NCBI RefSeq assembly: GCF_031457955.1
Contig: NZ_JAVDXN010000001.1
Coordinates: forward strand, 434,001-498,000
Source: Mixta sp031457955
GTDB lineage: Bacteria; Pseudomonadota; Gammaproteobacteria; Enterobacterales; Enterobacteriaceae
Reading direction: 5' to 3'
Length of the DNA: 64,000 nucleotides
Part shown: one piece after another, positions 41,536-51,054 of the stretch
Layout of the letters: every line of letters begins with the position of its first letter
Position numbering within the stretch: the first letter of the stretch is position 1
Program-made: the position numbers and the translations under genes
Notes under the pieces: generated by a model
Told to the model about the DNA's origin: nothing
What the model saw: only the letters and a program-made list of their open reading frames with translations
Database searches by the model: none

Positions 41536-43509
41536 ATGCTGAAAAATGTTAAGCGCAGTAAGATAAATCTGGCCGTATTGTTATGTTTACCGCTGTCACT
41601 CTCTGTGGGGGCGCAAAGCGCAGCGCAGCCGGAGCTGGGGCATCATACGGTGCCGCTTCTTAAGCTGTCCGGCCTGACCTTTAAAGATCTTAACCGTGAC
41701 GGCAAAGTAAACCCCTATGAAGACTGGCGACGGCCTGCAAAAGTCAGGGCCGCTGACCTCGTCAAGCGTATGACCCTGGCTGAAAAAGCGGGCGTGATGA
41801 TGCACGGCACCGCGCCCGCAGAGGGCAGCACCTTTGGCAACGGCAGCGTTTATGATATGGACGCGACCCGCAAAATGGTGGTCAACGATGACGTTAACAG
41901 CCTGATTACCCGCCTTAACGGCGAAGATCCCACCCGGTTAGCCGAGCAAAACAACCACATTCAGCAGACGGCGGAAAATACGCGCCTGGGGATCCCGGTC
42001 ACGATCAGCACCGACCCGCGCAATTCCTATCAGGCGCTGGTAGGTATCAGTAACCCTGCCGGTAAATTCACCCAGTGGCCTGAAGCCATTGGCGTGGGGG
42101 CCATCGGAAGCGAGAAACTGGCGCAGGAGTATGCTGACAGTATCCGTCGTGAATATCGTGCCGTTGGCATTACCGAAGCCCTGTCCCCGCAGGCGGATAT
42201 CGTCACTGAGCCGCGCTGGGCAAGGATCAGCGGCACCTTCGGCGAAGATCCCGAGCTTGCCAGAAAACTGGTGCGCGGTTACATCGCAGGCATGCAAAAG
42301 GGCGGTAACGGACTTAACAGTCAGAGCGTGGCGGCAGTGGTAAAACATTGGGTAGGCTATGGCGCGGCGCAGGATGGCTGGGATGGTCATAACGCTTATG
42401 GCAAAAATATCGTACTGACGGCCGAGAGCCTGAAAAAGCACATTATTCCTTTCCAGGGCGCGTTTGAAGCGCATGCGGCGGCGGTGATGCCAACCTATTC
42501 AGTGATGAAGGGCATCCAGTGGCAAGGCAAAGAACTGGAGCCGGTTGCTGCGGGCTTCAATCGTTACCTGCTAACCGACCTGTTAAGGGATCAGTATAAA
42601 TTTGATGGCGTGGTGATCAGTGACTGGCTGATTACTAACGACTGTGACGATGAGTGCGTCAACGGCAGCGCGCCGGGTAAAAAGCCGGTGGCGGGCGGTA
42701 TGCCGTGGGGCGTCGAGTCGCTGACCAAAGAGCAGCGTTTTGTGAAGGCGGTAAACGCCGGTATCGATCAGTTTGGTGGCGTAACCGACTCTGCGGTATT
42801 GGTTGACGCGGTGAAAAAAGGGCTGATTACCGAGGCCCGGCTGAATGCTTCCGTTAAGCGCATTCTGCAGCAAAAATTTGAACTGGGATTGTTCGAACAG
42901 CCTTATGTGGATGCCGCGCAGGCCAGCAACATTGTCGGCGCGCCGGAAACCAAAAAAGCGGCCGATGCGGCGCAGTTCCGCTCTCTTGTGCTGTTGCAGA
43001 ACAAAAACGTGCTTCCGCTTAAAACCGGCACCAAAGTCTGGCTGTATGGCGCTGACAAGGCGGCAGCTGAACGCGCGGGTCTGACCGTGGTTGCGACGCC
43101 GGAAGAGGCTGACGTGGCCTTAATGCGTACCAGCGCGCCTTTCGAGCAGCCGCATTACAACTACTTCTTTGGCCGCCGTCATCATGAAGGATCGCTCGAA
43201 TTCAACGCTGAAAATAAAGACTTCCAGATGCTGAAAAAAGTGAGCCAGCAGGTGCCGGTTATTCTGACCATGTATATGGAGCGGCCTGCGGTTTTAGCTA
43301 ACGTCACGGATAAAACCCACGCGTTTATTGCTAATTTTGGCCTGAGCGATGAGGTGCTTTTTAACCGACTCACTTCCGATGCGCCTTATAGCGCGCGCCT
43401 GCCTTTTGCTTTGCCCGCCTCGATGGCGTCGGTACTTAAGCAGAAGTCTGATGAATCTGACGATCTCGATTCGCCGCTGTTCCCGCGCGGGTATGGCCTG
43501 GCCCGCTAA
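41536..43509 (+). CDS. Periplasmic glycoside hydrolase family 3 (beta-glucosidase-like) with EF-hand loop
   Basis: A 657-residue exported enzyme with a signal peptide to about residue 29 (VLLCLPLSLSVGAQSAA). Residues 51-62 (DLNRDGKVNPYE) form a textbook EF-hand calcium loop just after the mature start. The GH3 barrel follows with GTFGEDPELARKLVRGYIAG, KHWVGYGAAQDGWDGHN and the nucleophile Asp in GVVISDWLITND. A shorter C-terminal sandwich domain ends the protein. It would cut beta-glucosides in the periplasm; a beta-glucoside kinase is encoded at 56886. Terminator follows. Confidence 0.93.
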   Translation: MLKNVKRSKINLAVLLCLPLSLSVGAQSAAQPELGHHTVPLLKLSGLTFKDLNRDGKVNPYEDWRRPAKVRAADLVKRMTLAEKAGVMMHGTAPAEGSTFGNGSVYDMDATRKMVVNDDVNSLITRLNGEDPTRLAEQNNHIQQTAENTRLGIPVTISTDPRNSYQALVGISNPAGKFTQWPEAIGVGAIGSEKLAQEYADSIRREYRAVGITEALSPQADIVTEPRWARISGTFGEDPELARKLVRGYIAGMQKGGNGLNSQSVAAVVKHWVGYGAAQDGWDGHNAYGKNIVLTAESLKKHIIPFQGAFEAHAAAVMPTYSVMKGIQWQGKELEPVAAGFNRYLLTDLLRDQYKFDGVVISDWLITNDCDDECVNGSAPGKKPVAGGMPWGVESLTKEQRFVKAVNAGIDQFGGVTDSAVLVDAVKKGLITEARLNASVKRILQQKFELGLFEQPYVDAAQASNIVGAPETKKAADAAQFRSLVLLQNKNVLPLKTGTKVWLYGADKAAAERAGLTVVATPEEADVALMRTSAPFEQPHYNYFFGRRHHEGSLEFNAENKDFQMLKKVSQQVPVILTMYMERPAVLANVTDKTHAFIANFGLSDEVLFNRLTSDAPYSARLPFALPASMASVLKQKSDESDDLDSPLFPRGYGLAR

Positions 43510-43518
43510 AACGGATAG

Positions 43519-43543
43519 CGGGAAGCCGTGTTAAGGCTTCCCG
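43519..43543 (+). terminator. Hairpin terminator after GH3 gene
   Basis: CGGGAAGCC pairs perfectly with GGCTTCCCG around a 7-nt loop, 10 nt after the stop. The downstream T run is minimal. Confidence 0.55.
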
Positions 43544-43692
43544 TTCCGCCCAGCGCATTTTAGCCGTGACCACCTGATTAAAATCAGCCATGTGTCGGTA
43601 TTGACCCGTTTTATGTCTTTACCGCCACTTCTGACGGCTATGGGTAACTGGCACACTAAAAACGCTGAAATAACCTAATGGAGATAAACACC

Positions 43693-44121
43693 ATGAGCAC
43701 CACAACAACCCGATGGAAAGGCTTAACGCAGGGACAGGGCACCATTGAGGACGCCTCGCTTAACCTGGCTATTGCTATCCCGGAAGCGTTCGGAGGAAAG
43801 GGTAACGGAGCAAACCCAAAAGATTTACTGAAGGCATCAGCGGTTTCCTGCTACGTGATGACCCTTGCGATTATGCTGCAGTCGCGCAAAATCCCGGCGA
43901 AAGAGATCGGCGTGACCTCTGAAATCAGCGGTGATAAACCCACTAACCTGCATATTTCGCACGTGGTTGAACTCTCGCTTGCCGCAGACGCGACGCCGGA
44001 ACAGGTGCAAAGCGCACAGGCGCTGATTAGCGCTGCGGATGCAGCCTGCATGATCGGCAATCTGCTGAAAGCGGGCGGCGCGCAGGTTTCCGTTTCGGGG
44101 CGCGCGGTGCAGGCTCAATAA
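43693..44121 (+). CDS. OsmC-family peroxiredoxin
   Basis: A 142-residue protein from ATG 43693 (GGAG upstream). The OsmC/Ohr pattern has the two reactive cysteines: Cys53 in KASAVSCYVMTLA and Cys119 in ADAACMIGNLL. Gly-rich KGNGANPKDLL precedes the first. Members reduce organic hydroperoxides. It precedes the scs/dsb thiol genes in the same direction and shares their redox theme. Confidence 0.93.
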   Translation: MSTTTTRWKGLTQGQGTIEDASLNLAIAIPEAFGGKGNGANPKDLLKASAVSCYVMTLAIMLQSRKIPAKEIGVTSEISGDKPTNLHISHVVELSLAADATPEQVQSAQALISAADAACMIGNLLKAGGAQVSVSGRAVQAQ

Positions 44122-44165
44122 CATTTGAGCAGCAAGTATCACTTGCTATATGCCGCTTTGCCTTT

Positions 44166-44567
44166 ATGATTTCGGACATGATGACTTTCAGCCACCACGA
44201 CTCAGGTTGCAAACAGCGAAGTAAAGCTCTGGCTTTGCTGGCGCTGGCGTGCCTGATTATGTTGGTCTGCCTGACCCAGCGCATTGCTGTTCTGCATGCG
44301 CCGGTGGGCAACGCGCTGAGTCTCACCACCTCCGTTCATTCTGATAACGCCGACCTGCATATCGGTCTGACGCCTTGCCAGCTTGAAGCGCATTCGGTTT
44401 TCATGGCTCAGCCGGTGTTGTTTGACGGCGCGTTGCCTGCGCTGGATATTATTCTGTCCATCATCGTGCTAACGGGCAGCGTATCGCTCTGCCGCAGGCC
44501 ACGAGCCAGACCACCTTCCGCCTTAACCCGGCGAATACACCTGAAAAATTGCGTTTTCCGTCTGTGA
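44166..44567 (+). CDS. ScsA-like small membrane protein (DUF2946 type)
   Basis: A 133-residue protein with two hydrophobic segments (LALLALACLIMLVCL near residues 22-36, and ALDIILSIIVLTGSVSL) around a periplasmic loop with a Cys-His pair (GLTPCQLEAHSVF). Position directly before scsB and the pattern match ScsA of the Salmonella copper-sensitivity suppressor locus. The start is uncertain, since neither ATG 44166 nor 44178 has a good ribosome site. The role is presumed in copper or thiol stress. Confidence 0.7.
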   Translation: MISDMMTFSHHDSGCKQRSKALALLALACLIMLVCLTQRIAVLHAPVGNALSLTTSVHSDNADLHIGLTPCQLEAHSVFMAQPVLFDGALPALDIILSIIVLTGSVSLCRRPRARPPSALTRRIHLKNCVFRL

Positions 44568-44611
44568 CAGAACAGCTCACCCTGTTCTGACCATCACTTA
44601 CGGAGAAAAAA

Positions 44612-46630
44612 ATGCTAATTCTATTCAGGAGCTTACTGCTTCTGCTAGGGTGCGTATCTGCCGCGCAGGCAGCGGATACGGGCTGGCTACGTCAGCCATC
44701 TAACCCGCACACTGAAATACGTATACGCAGCGCCGCGCCACAGGACGGTCAGGTGCGTATGCTACTGGATGTCCGCCTCGATCCCGGCTGGAAAACCTAC
44801 TGGCGCTCGCCCGGCGATGGCGGCGCGCCGCCACGCCTGAACTGGCAGCCGGCGGTTTCCTCGCACTGGTACTGGCCTGTTCCACAGCGCTTCGACGTGG
44901 CAGGCTTGACCACGCAGGGCTACGAGCACAGCGTGACCTTCCCTGTGGTGATCGGGGCGCCTGCGCAAGGTGAGTTGCAGGGAACCCTGTCGCTATCCAC
45001 ATGCAGCAACCTCTGTGTGCTGACGGACTACGCTTTTCATCTGCTGCTTTCAGACGCCCCAGCGGATGATTTTGAAAATGAGTACGCCCGGGCAATGAGA
45101 AACGTCCCGAGCGAGCAAGGGCCGGTTACCGTTACCGCAACGCAGCGCGACCGGGATACCATTACCGTTACGGCTCAATCACCCACCGGATGGCGCAATC
45201 CCGCGATTTTTGCTGATAATCCTTCCGGCACGCTGCTTTCTGAGCCGAAAATCGTTACCCGCGGCGAGCAGCTTCAGGCAACGTTTCACGTCAGCGACGA
45301 GTGGGGCGGAGCGCTTAGCAAAATGCCATTTAGCGCGCTATCGCTGGTGGTAAGCGATAACGATATTAAGCAGCAGCTGAATGTCGAATTAAGCTCTGAG
45401 GCGGGATCGGGCCTCGCTTTCTGGCAGATCATTCTGACGGCGCTACTGGGCGGGCTGATACTTAACCTTATGCCCTGCGTGCTTCCCGTGCTGGGGCTGA
45501 AACTCTCCGCAATTGTTTCCGGCAGGCAGTATGACCGGCGTGACATCCGGGCGCGTTTTCTGGCCACCACCGGCGGCATCGTGGTTTCTTTTATTCTTTT
45601 AGCCATGATGATGACCAGCCTGCGGCTAACCGGCGCCTGGTATGGCTGGGGCATCCAGTTCCAGAGTCCGTGGTTTATCGGGTTTATGGTGCTGGTGACG
45701 TATCTGTTCAGTATGAATATGGCGGGAGTGTTTGAACTGCGCCTGCCGTCTGCTTTCTCTACCCGACTGGCTACCGTGGGCGGGCGCGGCATGGCAGGGA
45801 GCTTTTTCGAAGGTATGTTCGCCACGCTTTTGGCTACGCCCTGTACCGCGCCTTTTCTCGGCACCGCCGTGGGGTTTGCGCTGGCAGCGCCGCTGCCTCA
45901 GCTATGGGCGATATTTATCGCCCTCGGTATCGGAATGAGTCTGCCCTGGCTGGCCGTCAGCCTTTTCCCCGCCGTGGCGCGATTATTCCCTAAACCGGGA
46001 CGCTGGATGCAGGTGATGCGGGCGATCCTCTTGATGTTGATGGTGGGATCCTGCGTGTGGTTGATGAGCCTGCTGATCCCCTTTTTCGGCTTCCGCTACG
46101 TTCTGCTGGCGGGCGGCTCGCTGATTGCGTTGCTGCTCTATCTGCTGGCCAGGCAATACCTCGCTGCTGCTGAGAACCTGCGTACCGCGGCATTCGGCGT
46201 GCTGTTTGCAGCGGTGGTGTATGCCTTCCTCGCGCCTGCGCCCGCGGGCAAAACGGCCTCGCCGATCCACTGGCAACCTTTGTCGGAAGCGGCATTACAG
46301 CAGGCGCTGGATGACGGGAAATCTGTTTTTGTCGATATCACCGCCGACTGGTGTTTGAACTGTAAAGTAAACGAGGTAATGGTGCTGCATCGGCCTGAGG
46401 TTGTTTCGGCACTTAACCAACAGGACGTGGTGGCATTACAGGGTAACTGGAGCCGCCCGTCGCCAGAGATTGAACAGTTTTTATATCGTCATGGAGGCGG
46501 CGGCATTCCTTTTAACGCCATTTTCAGCGCCGCTGAACCGCAGGGTGAAAAGCTGTCACCGCTGCTGAACAAACAGACCTTGCTGGATGCCCTCAAACGC
46601 TCATCAGCTGGAGTAAACCATGCCGGGTAA
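44612..46630 (+). CDS. scsB: ScsB, DsbD-family thiol-disulfide transmembrane reductase
   Basis: A 672-residue three-domain protein. The signal peptide (LLLLGCVSAAQAAD) and periplasmic alpha domain carry paired Cys in LSTCSNLCVLTDY. The eight-helix CcdA/DsbD core has NLMPCVLPVLGLKL and ATPCTAPFLGTAVG, whose Cys pair moves electrons through the membrane. The C-terminal thioredoxin domain has ADWCLNCKVNE. It draws electrons from cytosolic thioredoxin to reduce periplasmic partners. The next gene, dsbG, is a plausible partner replacing the usual scsC. Confidence 0.9.
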   Translation: MLILFRSLLLLLGCVSAAQAADTGWLRQPSNPHTEIRIRSAAPQDGQVRMLLDVRLDPGWKTYWRSPGDGGAPPRLNWQPAVSSHWYWPVPQRFDVAGLTTQGYEHSVTFPVVIGAPAQGELQGTLSLSTCSNLCVLTDYAFHLLLSDAPADDFENEYARAMRNVPSEQGPVTVTATQRDRDTITVTAQSPTGWRNPAIFADNPSGTLLSEPKIVTRGEQLQATFHVSDEWGGALSKMPFSALSLVVSDNDIKQQLNVELSSEAGSGLAFWQIILTALLGGLILNLMPCVLPVLGLKLSAIVSGRQYDRRDIRARFLATTGGIVVSFILLAMMMTSLRLTGAWYGWGIQFQSPWFIGFMVLVTYLFSMNMAGVFELRLPSAFSTRLATVGGRGMAGSFFEGMFATLLATPCTAPFLGTAVGFALAAPLPQLWAIFIALGIGMSLPWLAVSLFPAVARLFPKPGRWMQVMRAILLMLMVGSCVWLMSLLIPFFGFRYVLLAGGSLIALLLYLLARQYLAAAENLRTAAFGVLFAAVVYAFLAPAPAGKTASPIHWQPLSEAALQQALDDGKSVFVDITADWCLNCKVNEVMVLHRPEVVSALNQQDVVALQGNWSRPSPEIEQFLYRHGGGGIPFNAIFSAAEPQGEKLSPLLNKQTLLDALKRSSAGVNHAG

Positions 46631-46694
46631 CCGTTTCGCTAATCAATTGCCTCACGCCGCGCTGCGTTGCGCCATGAACCTGAAGGATAAGAAA

Positions 46695-47471
46695 ATGAAA
46701 AAAGCAGTGAACCTGTATACCCGATTAGTGATTATCGCTTCAGGCGTGTTCGCTTTTGGTGTTAATGCTGATACCGGGACCATCCCGGAGCCGGTGAAGC
46801 AGCTTGAAAAGCAGGGGATTGAAATTATCAAACCTTTCAAAACGCCTGCCGGTGTTGACGGCTGGCTGGGGAAATATCAGGATGCGGGCGTCACCATCTA
46901 CCTGACGCCCGATAAAAAACATGCAATTTCCGGCTATATGTATGATGAGAAAGGGAATAATCTCAGTGAGAAAATCATTAACGATGAGATTTACATCCCT
47001 GCCGGTCGAGCCATGTGGGAAAAACTCGCCGCGGCAGAGGGAATTACTGAAGGAAGCGATAAAGCCAGCTGTAAAGTGGTGGTGTTTGCCGATCCTTTTT
47101 GCCCCTACTGCAAACAGTTCTGGAAAGCGGTACAACCTGCCGTTCAGGCGGATAAAATCGAGCTGAAAACGCTGCTGGTAGCCGTCCTGAAACCGGAAAG
47201 CGGCCGCTATGCTTCCGCTATGCTTTCTGCCAGCGATCCCGCTAAAGCCTGGCACGATTTTGAAATGTCTAACGGCAAAATCAGCCCGACTTTACCGCAA
47301 CGCACACCGGAAGCGGCGAGCAGGCAAATTATGTACAATCAGCATCTTATGGACACGCTGGGGGCGAACGGCACGCCAGCGATCTATTACCTCAGTAAAG
47401 ATCGCCGCTTACAGCAAATCGTGGGCATGCCGGACGAAGAGATGTTGAAAAACCTGGTCGCCTGCAAGTGA
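46695..47471 (+). CDS. dsbG: Periplasmic thiol-disulfide isomerase DsbG
   Basis: A 258-residue protein from ATG 46695 (AAGGAT 6 nt upstream). It has a signal peptide (IIASGVFAFGVNA), an N-terminal dimerisation domain with the linker helix, and a thioredoxin fold with CPYC at residues 136-139. The cis-Pro is in NGTPAIYYL. DsbG protects single cysteines from over-oxidation and is kept reduced by DsbD-type proteins. Here it is adjacent to scsB, which could be its dedicated reductant. Confidence 0.92.
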   Translation: MKKAVNLYTRLVIIASGVFAFGVNADTGTIPEPVKQLEKQGIEIIKPFKTPAGVDGWLGKYQDAGVTIYLTPDKKHAISGYMYDEKGNNLSEKIINDEIYIPAGRAMWEKLAAAEGITEGSDKASCKVVVFADPFCPYCKQFWKAVQPAVQADKIELKTLLVAVLKPESGRYASAMLSASDPAKAWHDFEMSNGKISPTLPQRTPEAASRQIMYNQHLMDTLGANGTPAIYYLSKDRRLQQIVGMPDEEMLKNLVACK

Positions 47472-47484
47472 CCGGGTAAGCAAA

Positions 47485-47509
47485 CCATGCCACTCATCGG
47501 GTGGCATGG
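47485..47509. terminator. Bidirectional hairpin between dsbG and the SQR gene
   Basis: CCATGCCAC pairs perfectly with GTGGCATGG around 7 nt. It lies between the stops of two convergent genes. Confidence 0.6.
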
Positions 47510-47519
47510 TGTTGCGCGT

Positions 47520-48755
47520 TTACCGGGATTTGCTCTTCGCAAACCATTCCACGCCGCGTAGCATGCCAGCCCAGTAAAAACGCGGTAAAAACCACGCTTT
47601 TAACCACCAGGCGATTCGACTGGGGCGGGCAGGATTAAGCGGAACAGTGGGCAACAGCTGGTTGTCGTAACCAAATTCAGCCAGCACCACTTTGCCTTTT
47701 TCCACCGTCAGCGGGCACGATCCGTAACCATCATAACGTGAGTCAGGAATGACGTTGCGGAGCACTTTTTGCAGGTTTTCGGCCACCACCACAATTTGCT
47801 TGCGCGCCGCCGCCGCGGTTTTTGCGTTCGGCGTCGAGCAGCAGTCCCCCAGCGAGAAGATGTTTGGCCAGCGCACATGCTGTAAGGTGTGTTTGTCCAC
47901 TTCGCACCAGCCGTTTGCGTCTCCCAGGCCGCTTTGCGCAATAAAGGCGGGCGCGGTTTGCGGCGGAACCACATGCAGCATATCGAAAGGTAAGGTTACC
48001 TCGTGGGCGTCCCCGGATTCTGCGGTTACGGTAAAAGTAGCCAGTTTTTTCTCACCGTTCACTCGTGTAAGGTTATGCCTGAAATTTACGTTGGCCTGAT
48101 ATTTCTGTAAGTAGTTTCTGAGCGGCGGAACAAATTCCGGCACGCCAAATACCGCTTGACCCGCAAGGAAAAATCCCACTGAAATATTTTTCAGGCATCC
48201 CTGTTTCTGCCAGTGGTCACAGGAGAGGTATAGGGCTTTTTGCGGCGCGCCGGCACACTTGATAGGCATCCCCGGCTGGCAAAAAATAGCGTTGCCGTGT
48301 GTTAAATTTTTTACCAGCTCGTAAGTATAGGGCGCGAGGTCAAAACGATAATTTGACGTAACGCCATTTTTCCCCAGCGTTTCTTCCAGCCCTGCGATTT
48401 TATCCCAGCGTAATACCAGGCCGCTGGCAACAATCAGGCTGTCGTAATATATTTTTTCGCCGCCAGCCGTCACAATGAAATTATCTTCAGGACAGATGTT
48501 GATTACTGCACTTTTCACCCACGCCACATCGGGCGGAATAACATCTGCCATGGGACGTCTGGTTTTATTAATATCATAGAGGCCCGCGCCCACCAGCGTC
48601 CAGGCTGGTTGATAATAATGCTGATCGCCCGGTTCAATTAGCGTAATGGCAATGTTTTTCACTCTTTTTTTAATGCTCGCGATAACGCCAATTCCAGCCG
48701 AACCGCCGCCGATAACCACCAGATGCGGTGAAGAACACGTCTCACTATTTTGCAT
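47520..48755 (-). CDS. Sulfide:quinone oxidoreductase-like flavoprotein
   Basis: A 411-residue FAD protein. The nucleotide fold is HLVVIGGGSAGIGVIASI. Redox Cys residues typical of SQR occur in MPIKCAGAPQKAL and YGSCPLTVEKGKVVLAEFGYD, and the NIFSLGDCCS motif binds the flavin tail. The C-terminal amphipathic part (WWLKAWFLPRFYW) should anchor it to the inner membrane. It oxidises sulfide to polysulfide or persulfide and passes electrons to quinone. It is divergent from TauE, Blh and YeeE genes that handle the products. Confidence 0.92.
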   Translation of the reverse strand: MQNSETCSSPHLVVIGGGSAGIGVIASIKKRVKNIAITLIEPGDQHYYQPAWTLVGAGLYDINKTRRPMADVIPPDVAWVKSAVINICPEDNFIVTAGGEKIYYDSLIVASGLVLRWDKIAGLEETLGKNGVTSNYRFDLAPYTYELVKNLTHGNAIFCQPGMPIKCAGAPQKALYLSCDHWQKQGCLKNISVGFFLAGQAVFGVPEFVPPLRNYLQKYQANVNFRHNLTRVNGEKKLATFTVTAESGDAHEVTLPFDMLHVVPPQTAPAFIAQSGLGDANGWCEVDKHTLQHVRWPNIFSLGDCCSTPNAKTAAAARKQIVVVAENLQKVLRNVIPDSRYDGYGSCPLTVEKGKVVLAEFGYDNQLLPTVPLNPARPSRIAWWLKAWFLPRFYWAGMLRGVEWFAKSKSR

Positions 48756-48839
48756 GACAACCTCCCGTTAATTTAACGGTAGAGGAAAAAACGGTGTTCC
48801 GAAAGCATTCGCTTAGACGATTAAAGTATAAAAAAAATC

Positions 48840-48913
48840 GCTTATTCAAATTTGTTATAAGAAATAGCTAAAAGTAATAAGCAATTGACAATATATTTTA
48901 TAGCAGTTGTACT
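48840..48913. promoter_or_regulatory. Divergent promoter/operator region of the sulfide genes
   Basis: GCTTATT (48840-48846) and AATAAGC (48876-48882) are inverted arms 29 bp apart. TTGACA (48885-48890) with a poor -10 17 bp on could serve the plus-strand genes. No ArsR/BigR-type sensor gene is present here, so the regulator would be encoded elsewhere. Confidence 0.4.
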
Positions 48914-48935
48914 AATTAAAAAATCGGAGCTGAAA

Positions 48936-49730
48936 ATGATAATACAGGATTTATCGCATCTGTCTGCGCCGACGATAATCCTGTTGCTAGCCACCGGGAT
49001 TATTATTGGATTTCTTCTGGCGCTGACCGGCGGAGGCGGTTCGGTGGTATGCGTGCCGCTTCTGCTTTATATGGTGAAAATAGAAGACACGCATCTGGTT
49101 ATCGGCACCAGTGCAATGGCGGTGGCGGTAAGTGCATTATTCGCGCTTTTCTCCCATGCCATTAATGGCAATGTCAGATGGAAGATCGGGCTGGAAATAT
49201 CGGCCGTTGCCATAACCGGCGCTTTGCTGGGTGCTGAATTGGGGAAAATGGTCAGCGCAAAATATCTGCTTCTGCCTTTTTCGCTGTTAATGCTGATTAT
49301 CGCGGTGCTGATGGCAGGGAAAAGCCGTCGCCATGCCGATACGTTCAGCGCAGGCCATTGCTGTTTTCACCCGGTAATAGCGTGGATAGCCGTTTTTACC
49401 GTTGGCGTCATTGCCGGTTTTCTCGGCATTGGCGGTGGTTTTCTGGTGGTGCCTTTGCTGGTTTGGTGCTTCAGATTTTCCATGGTCGAAGCCGTGGCCA
49501 CCTCACTGATGGTGGTGTTTGCTATGGGCGTATCCACCAGCGCCAGCTATGCCACGGCAGGAAAGTTCTCTGTGATTATCACCGCCTGGCTCATTGCGGG
49601 CGGGATTATCGGAGGATGGCTGGGAAGCCAACTAGCAAACCGGCTGAGCAATAACCAAAAAGTGATTAACGGCCTGTTTTCCGCCATGTTGGCCATGATG
49701 GCGTTTTATATGCTGTACAAAAACCTCTGA
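48936..49730 (+). CDS. TauE/SafE-family anion permease
   Basis: A 264-residue membrane protein from ATG 48936 (CGGAG 6 nt upstream). It has two inverted-repeat halves, each starting with a Gly-rich motif (ALTGGGGSVVCVPLL and GFLGIGGGFLVVPLL). TauE-type permeases export sulfite or other sulfonates. In known BigR-type sulfide operons a TauE protein sits beside Blh, as here. It likely removes sulfite made by the dioxygenase. Confidence 0.92.
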   Translation: MIIQDLSHLSAPTIILLLATGIIIGFLLALTGGGGSVVCVPLLLYMVKIEDTHLVIGTSAMAVAVSALFALFSHAINGNVRWKIGLEISAVAITGALLGAELGKMVSAKYLLLPFSLLMLIIAVLMAGKSRRHADTFSAGHCCFHPVIAWIAVFTVGVIAGFLGIGGGFLVVPLLVWCFRFSMVEAVATSLMVVFAMGVSTSASYATAGKFSVIITAWLIAGGIIGGWLGSQLANRLSNNQKVINGLFSAMLAMMAFYMLYKNL

Positions 49731-49748
49731 ATTAAACAGGAGCGAGTC

Positions 49749-51032
49749 ATGAACCTTCGTCATTATAATCAGCAGATCTCTTTCGTTGATGCCCTGAACG
49801 CCGATGAATTTGCCCATCTGCACCAGCTCGGCTATCACATGGTGATTAATAATCGGCCTGATGAGGAGGAGGGCGGTTTTCTGACGCATCAGCAAGAGCA
49901 GCAGTTAGCCGATCGGCAAGGCATCAAATATCTCTATTTACCCTTTACCTATGACACCCTGACGCGCGAAGACGTTTATACCTTTCATCGTCAGGTAAAA
50001 AGCGGCAAGAAACTTATTGCGCACTGCCGCAGCGGCGCGCGTTCTGTGTCGCTGTTTTTCCTCCATGCGCTGTGTGAAGGCCTGATGGACGAAAAGGCGT
50101 TCCAGGCGACGTGTCGGCAATATGATGTTGATGCCGCTCCGGCGCTGGCGTGGTATGCCAGGCAGCAGCAGATCGCGCCGGTGGCAGAGGTTCACTCTTT
50201 TTATGAGCCGAAAAGCGGCAGCTTGCAGTATGTCATTGCCGATCCCGAAACCAGACGCTGTGCGATTATCGATCCGGTGCTGGATTTCGATCGCAACTCA
50301 GGCGCCGTCTCGCACCGCCAGGCGCAAATGATGCTGGACTTTATTCACCGGCAAAACTGGCGGCTGAGCTGGATCCTGGATACGCATCCTCATGCCGATC
50401 ATTTTTCCGCTGCGGCCTGGCTGGCCCGGCAGACGGGCGCACCGTCCGCTATCGGAGAGAAAATTTCTCAGGTACAGGATCTCTGGAAGGCGATTTACCA
50501 TCTGCCCGCGCTGCCTGCGCCGGAAACCATCTGGGATGCGCGGTTTAAAGATGGCGATATTTTTTATATCGGCAACCTGCGCGGCGAAGTCATTTTCTCA
50601 CCGGGGCATACGCTGGCCTCCGTCACCTACCATATCGGCAATTGCGCTTTTATTCACGATACGCTTTTTATGCCGGACAGCGGAACGGCGCGCACTGACT
50701 TTCCCGGCGGCAGTGCGGAAGCGCTGTGGGAAACACTACAACGCATCCTGAGCCTGCCGGACGATACGCGCCTGTTTACCGGTCATGATTATCGTCCTGA
50801 CGGGCGTGAGGTGCAGTATGAAAGCTCCGTTGCCCGGCAGCGTAGCGAAAATGTCTGGCTGGCTGGCAACGATAAAGCCGCCTTTATTGCGAAAAGAACC
50901 GCGCGGGATGCCACGCTTCCGCTGCCCGATCTGATGCTGATGGCATTGCAGATCAATATTAGCGGCGGGAATTTGCCGGAACCGGAAAATAACGGCAAAC
51001 GTTACCTTAAAATACCGCTTAACAGCTTTTGA
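49749..51032 (+). CDS. blh: Blh: phosphatase/rhodanese-like domain fused to persulfide dioxygenase
   Basis: A 427-residue two-domain protein. Residues 1-115 form a DUF442-type domain with the Cys loop HCRSGARS (92-99), which transfers sulfane sulfur. Residues from about 148 form an ETHE1-like metallo-beta-lactamase fold with HPHADH (213-218), FSPGHTLASVTYH and TGHDYRPDGR. This is the layout of Blh from Xylella and Agrobacterium, which converts persulfide to sulfite. It takes the product of SQR. The symbol is by architecture. Confidence 0.92.
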   Translation: MNLRHYNQQISFVDALNADEFAHLHQLGYHMVINNRPDEEEGGFLTHQQEQQLADRQGIKYLYLPFTYDTLTREDVYTFHRQVKSGKKLIAHCRSGARSVSLFFLHALCEGLMDEKAFQATCRQYDVDAAPALAWYARQQQIAPVAEVHSFYEPKSGSLQYVIADPETRRCAIIDPVLDFDRNSGAVSHRQAQMMLDFIHRQNWRLSWILDTHPHADHFSAAAWLARQTGAPSAIGEKISQVQDLWKAIYHLPALPAPETIWDARFKDGDIFYIGNLRGEVIFSPGHTLASVTYHIGNCAFIHDTLFMPDSGTARTDFPGGSAEALWETLQRILSLPDDTRLFTGHDYRPDGREVQYESSVARQRSENVWLAGNDKAAFIAKRTARDATLPLPDLMLMALQINISGGNLPEPENNGKRYLKIPLNSF

Positions 51033-51054
51033 TGGTTTTAGAGGCGCATGCAAT

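Noticed and set aside
48071..48099. Short frames on the plus strand within the SQR gene
   Set aside because: Antisense shadows of a well-supported flavoprotein gene.
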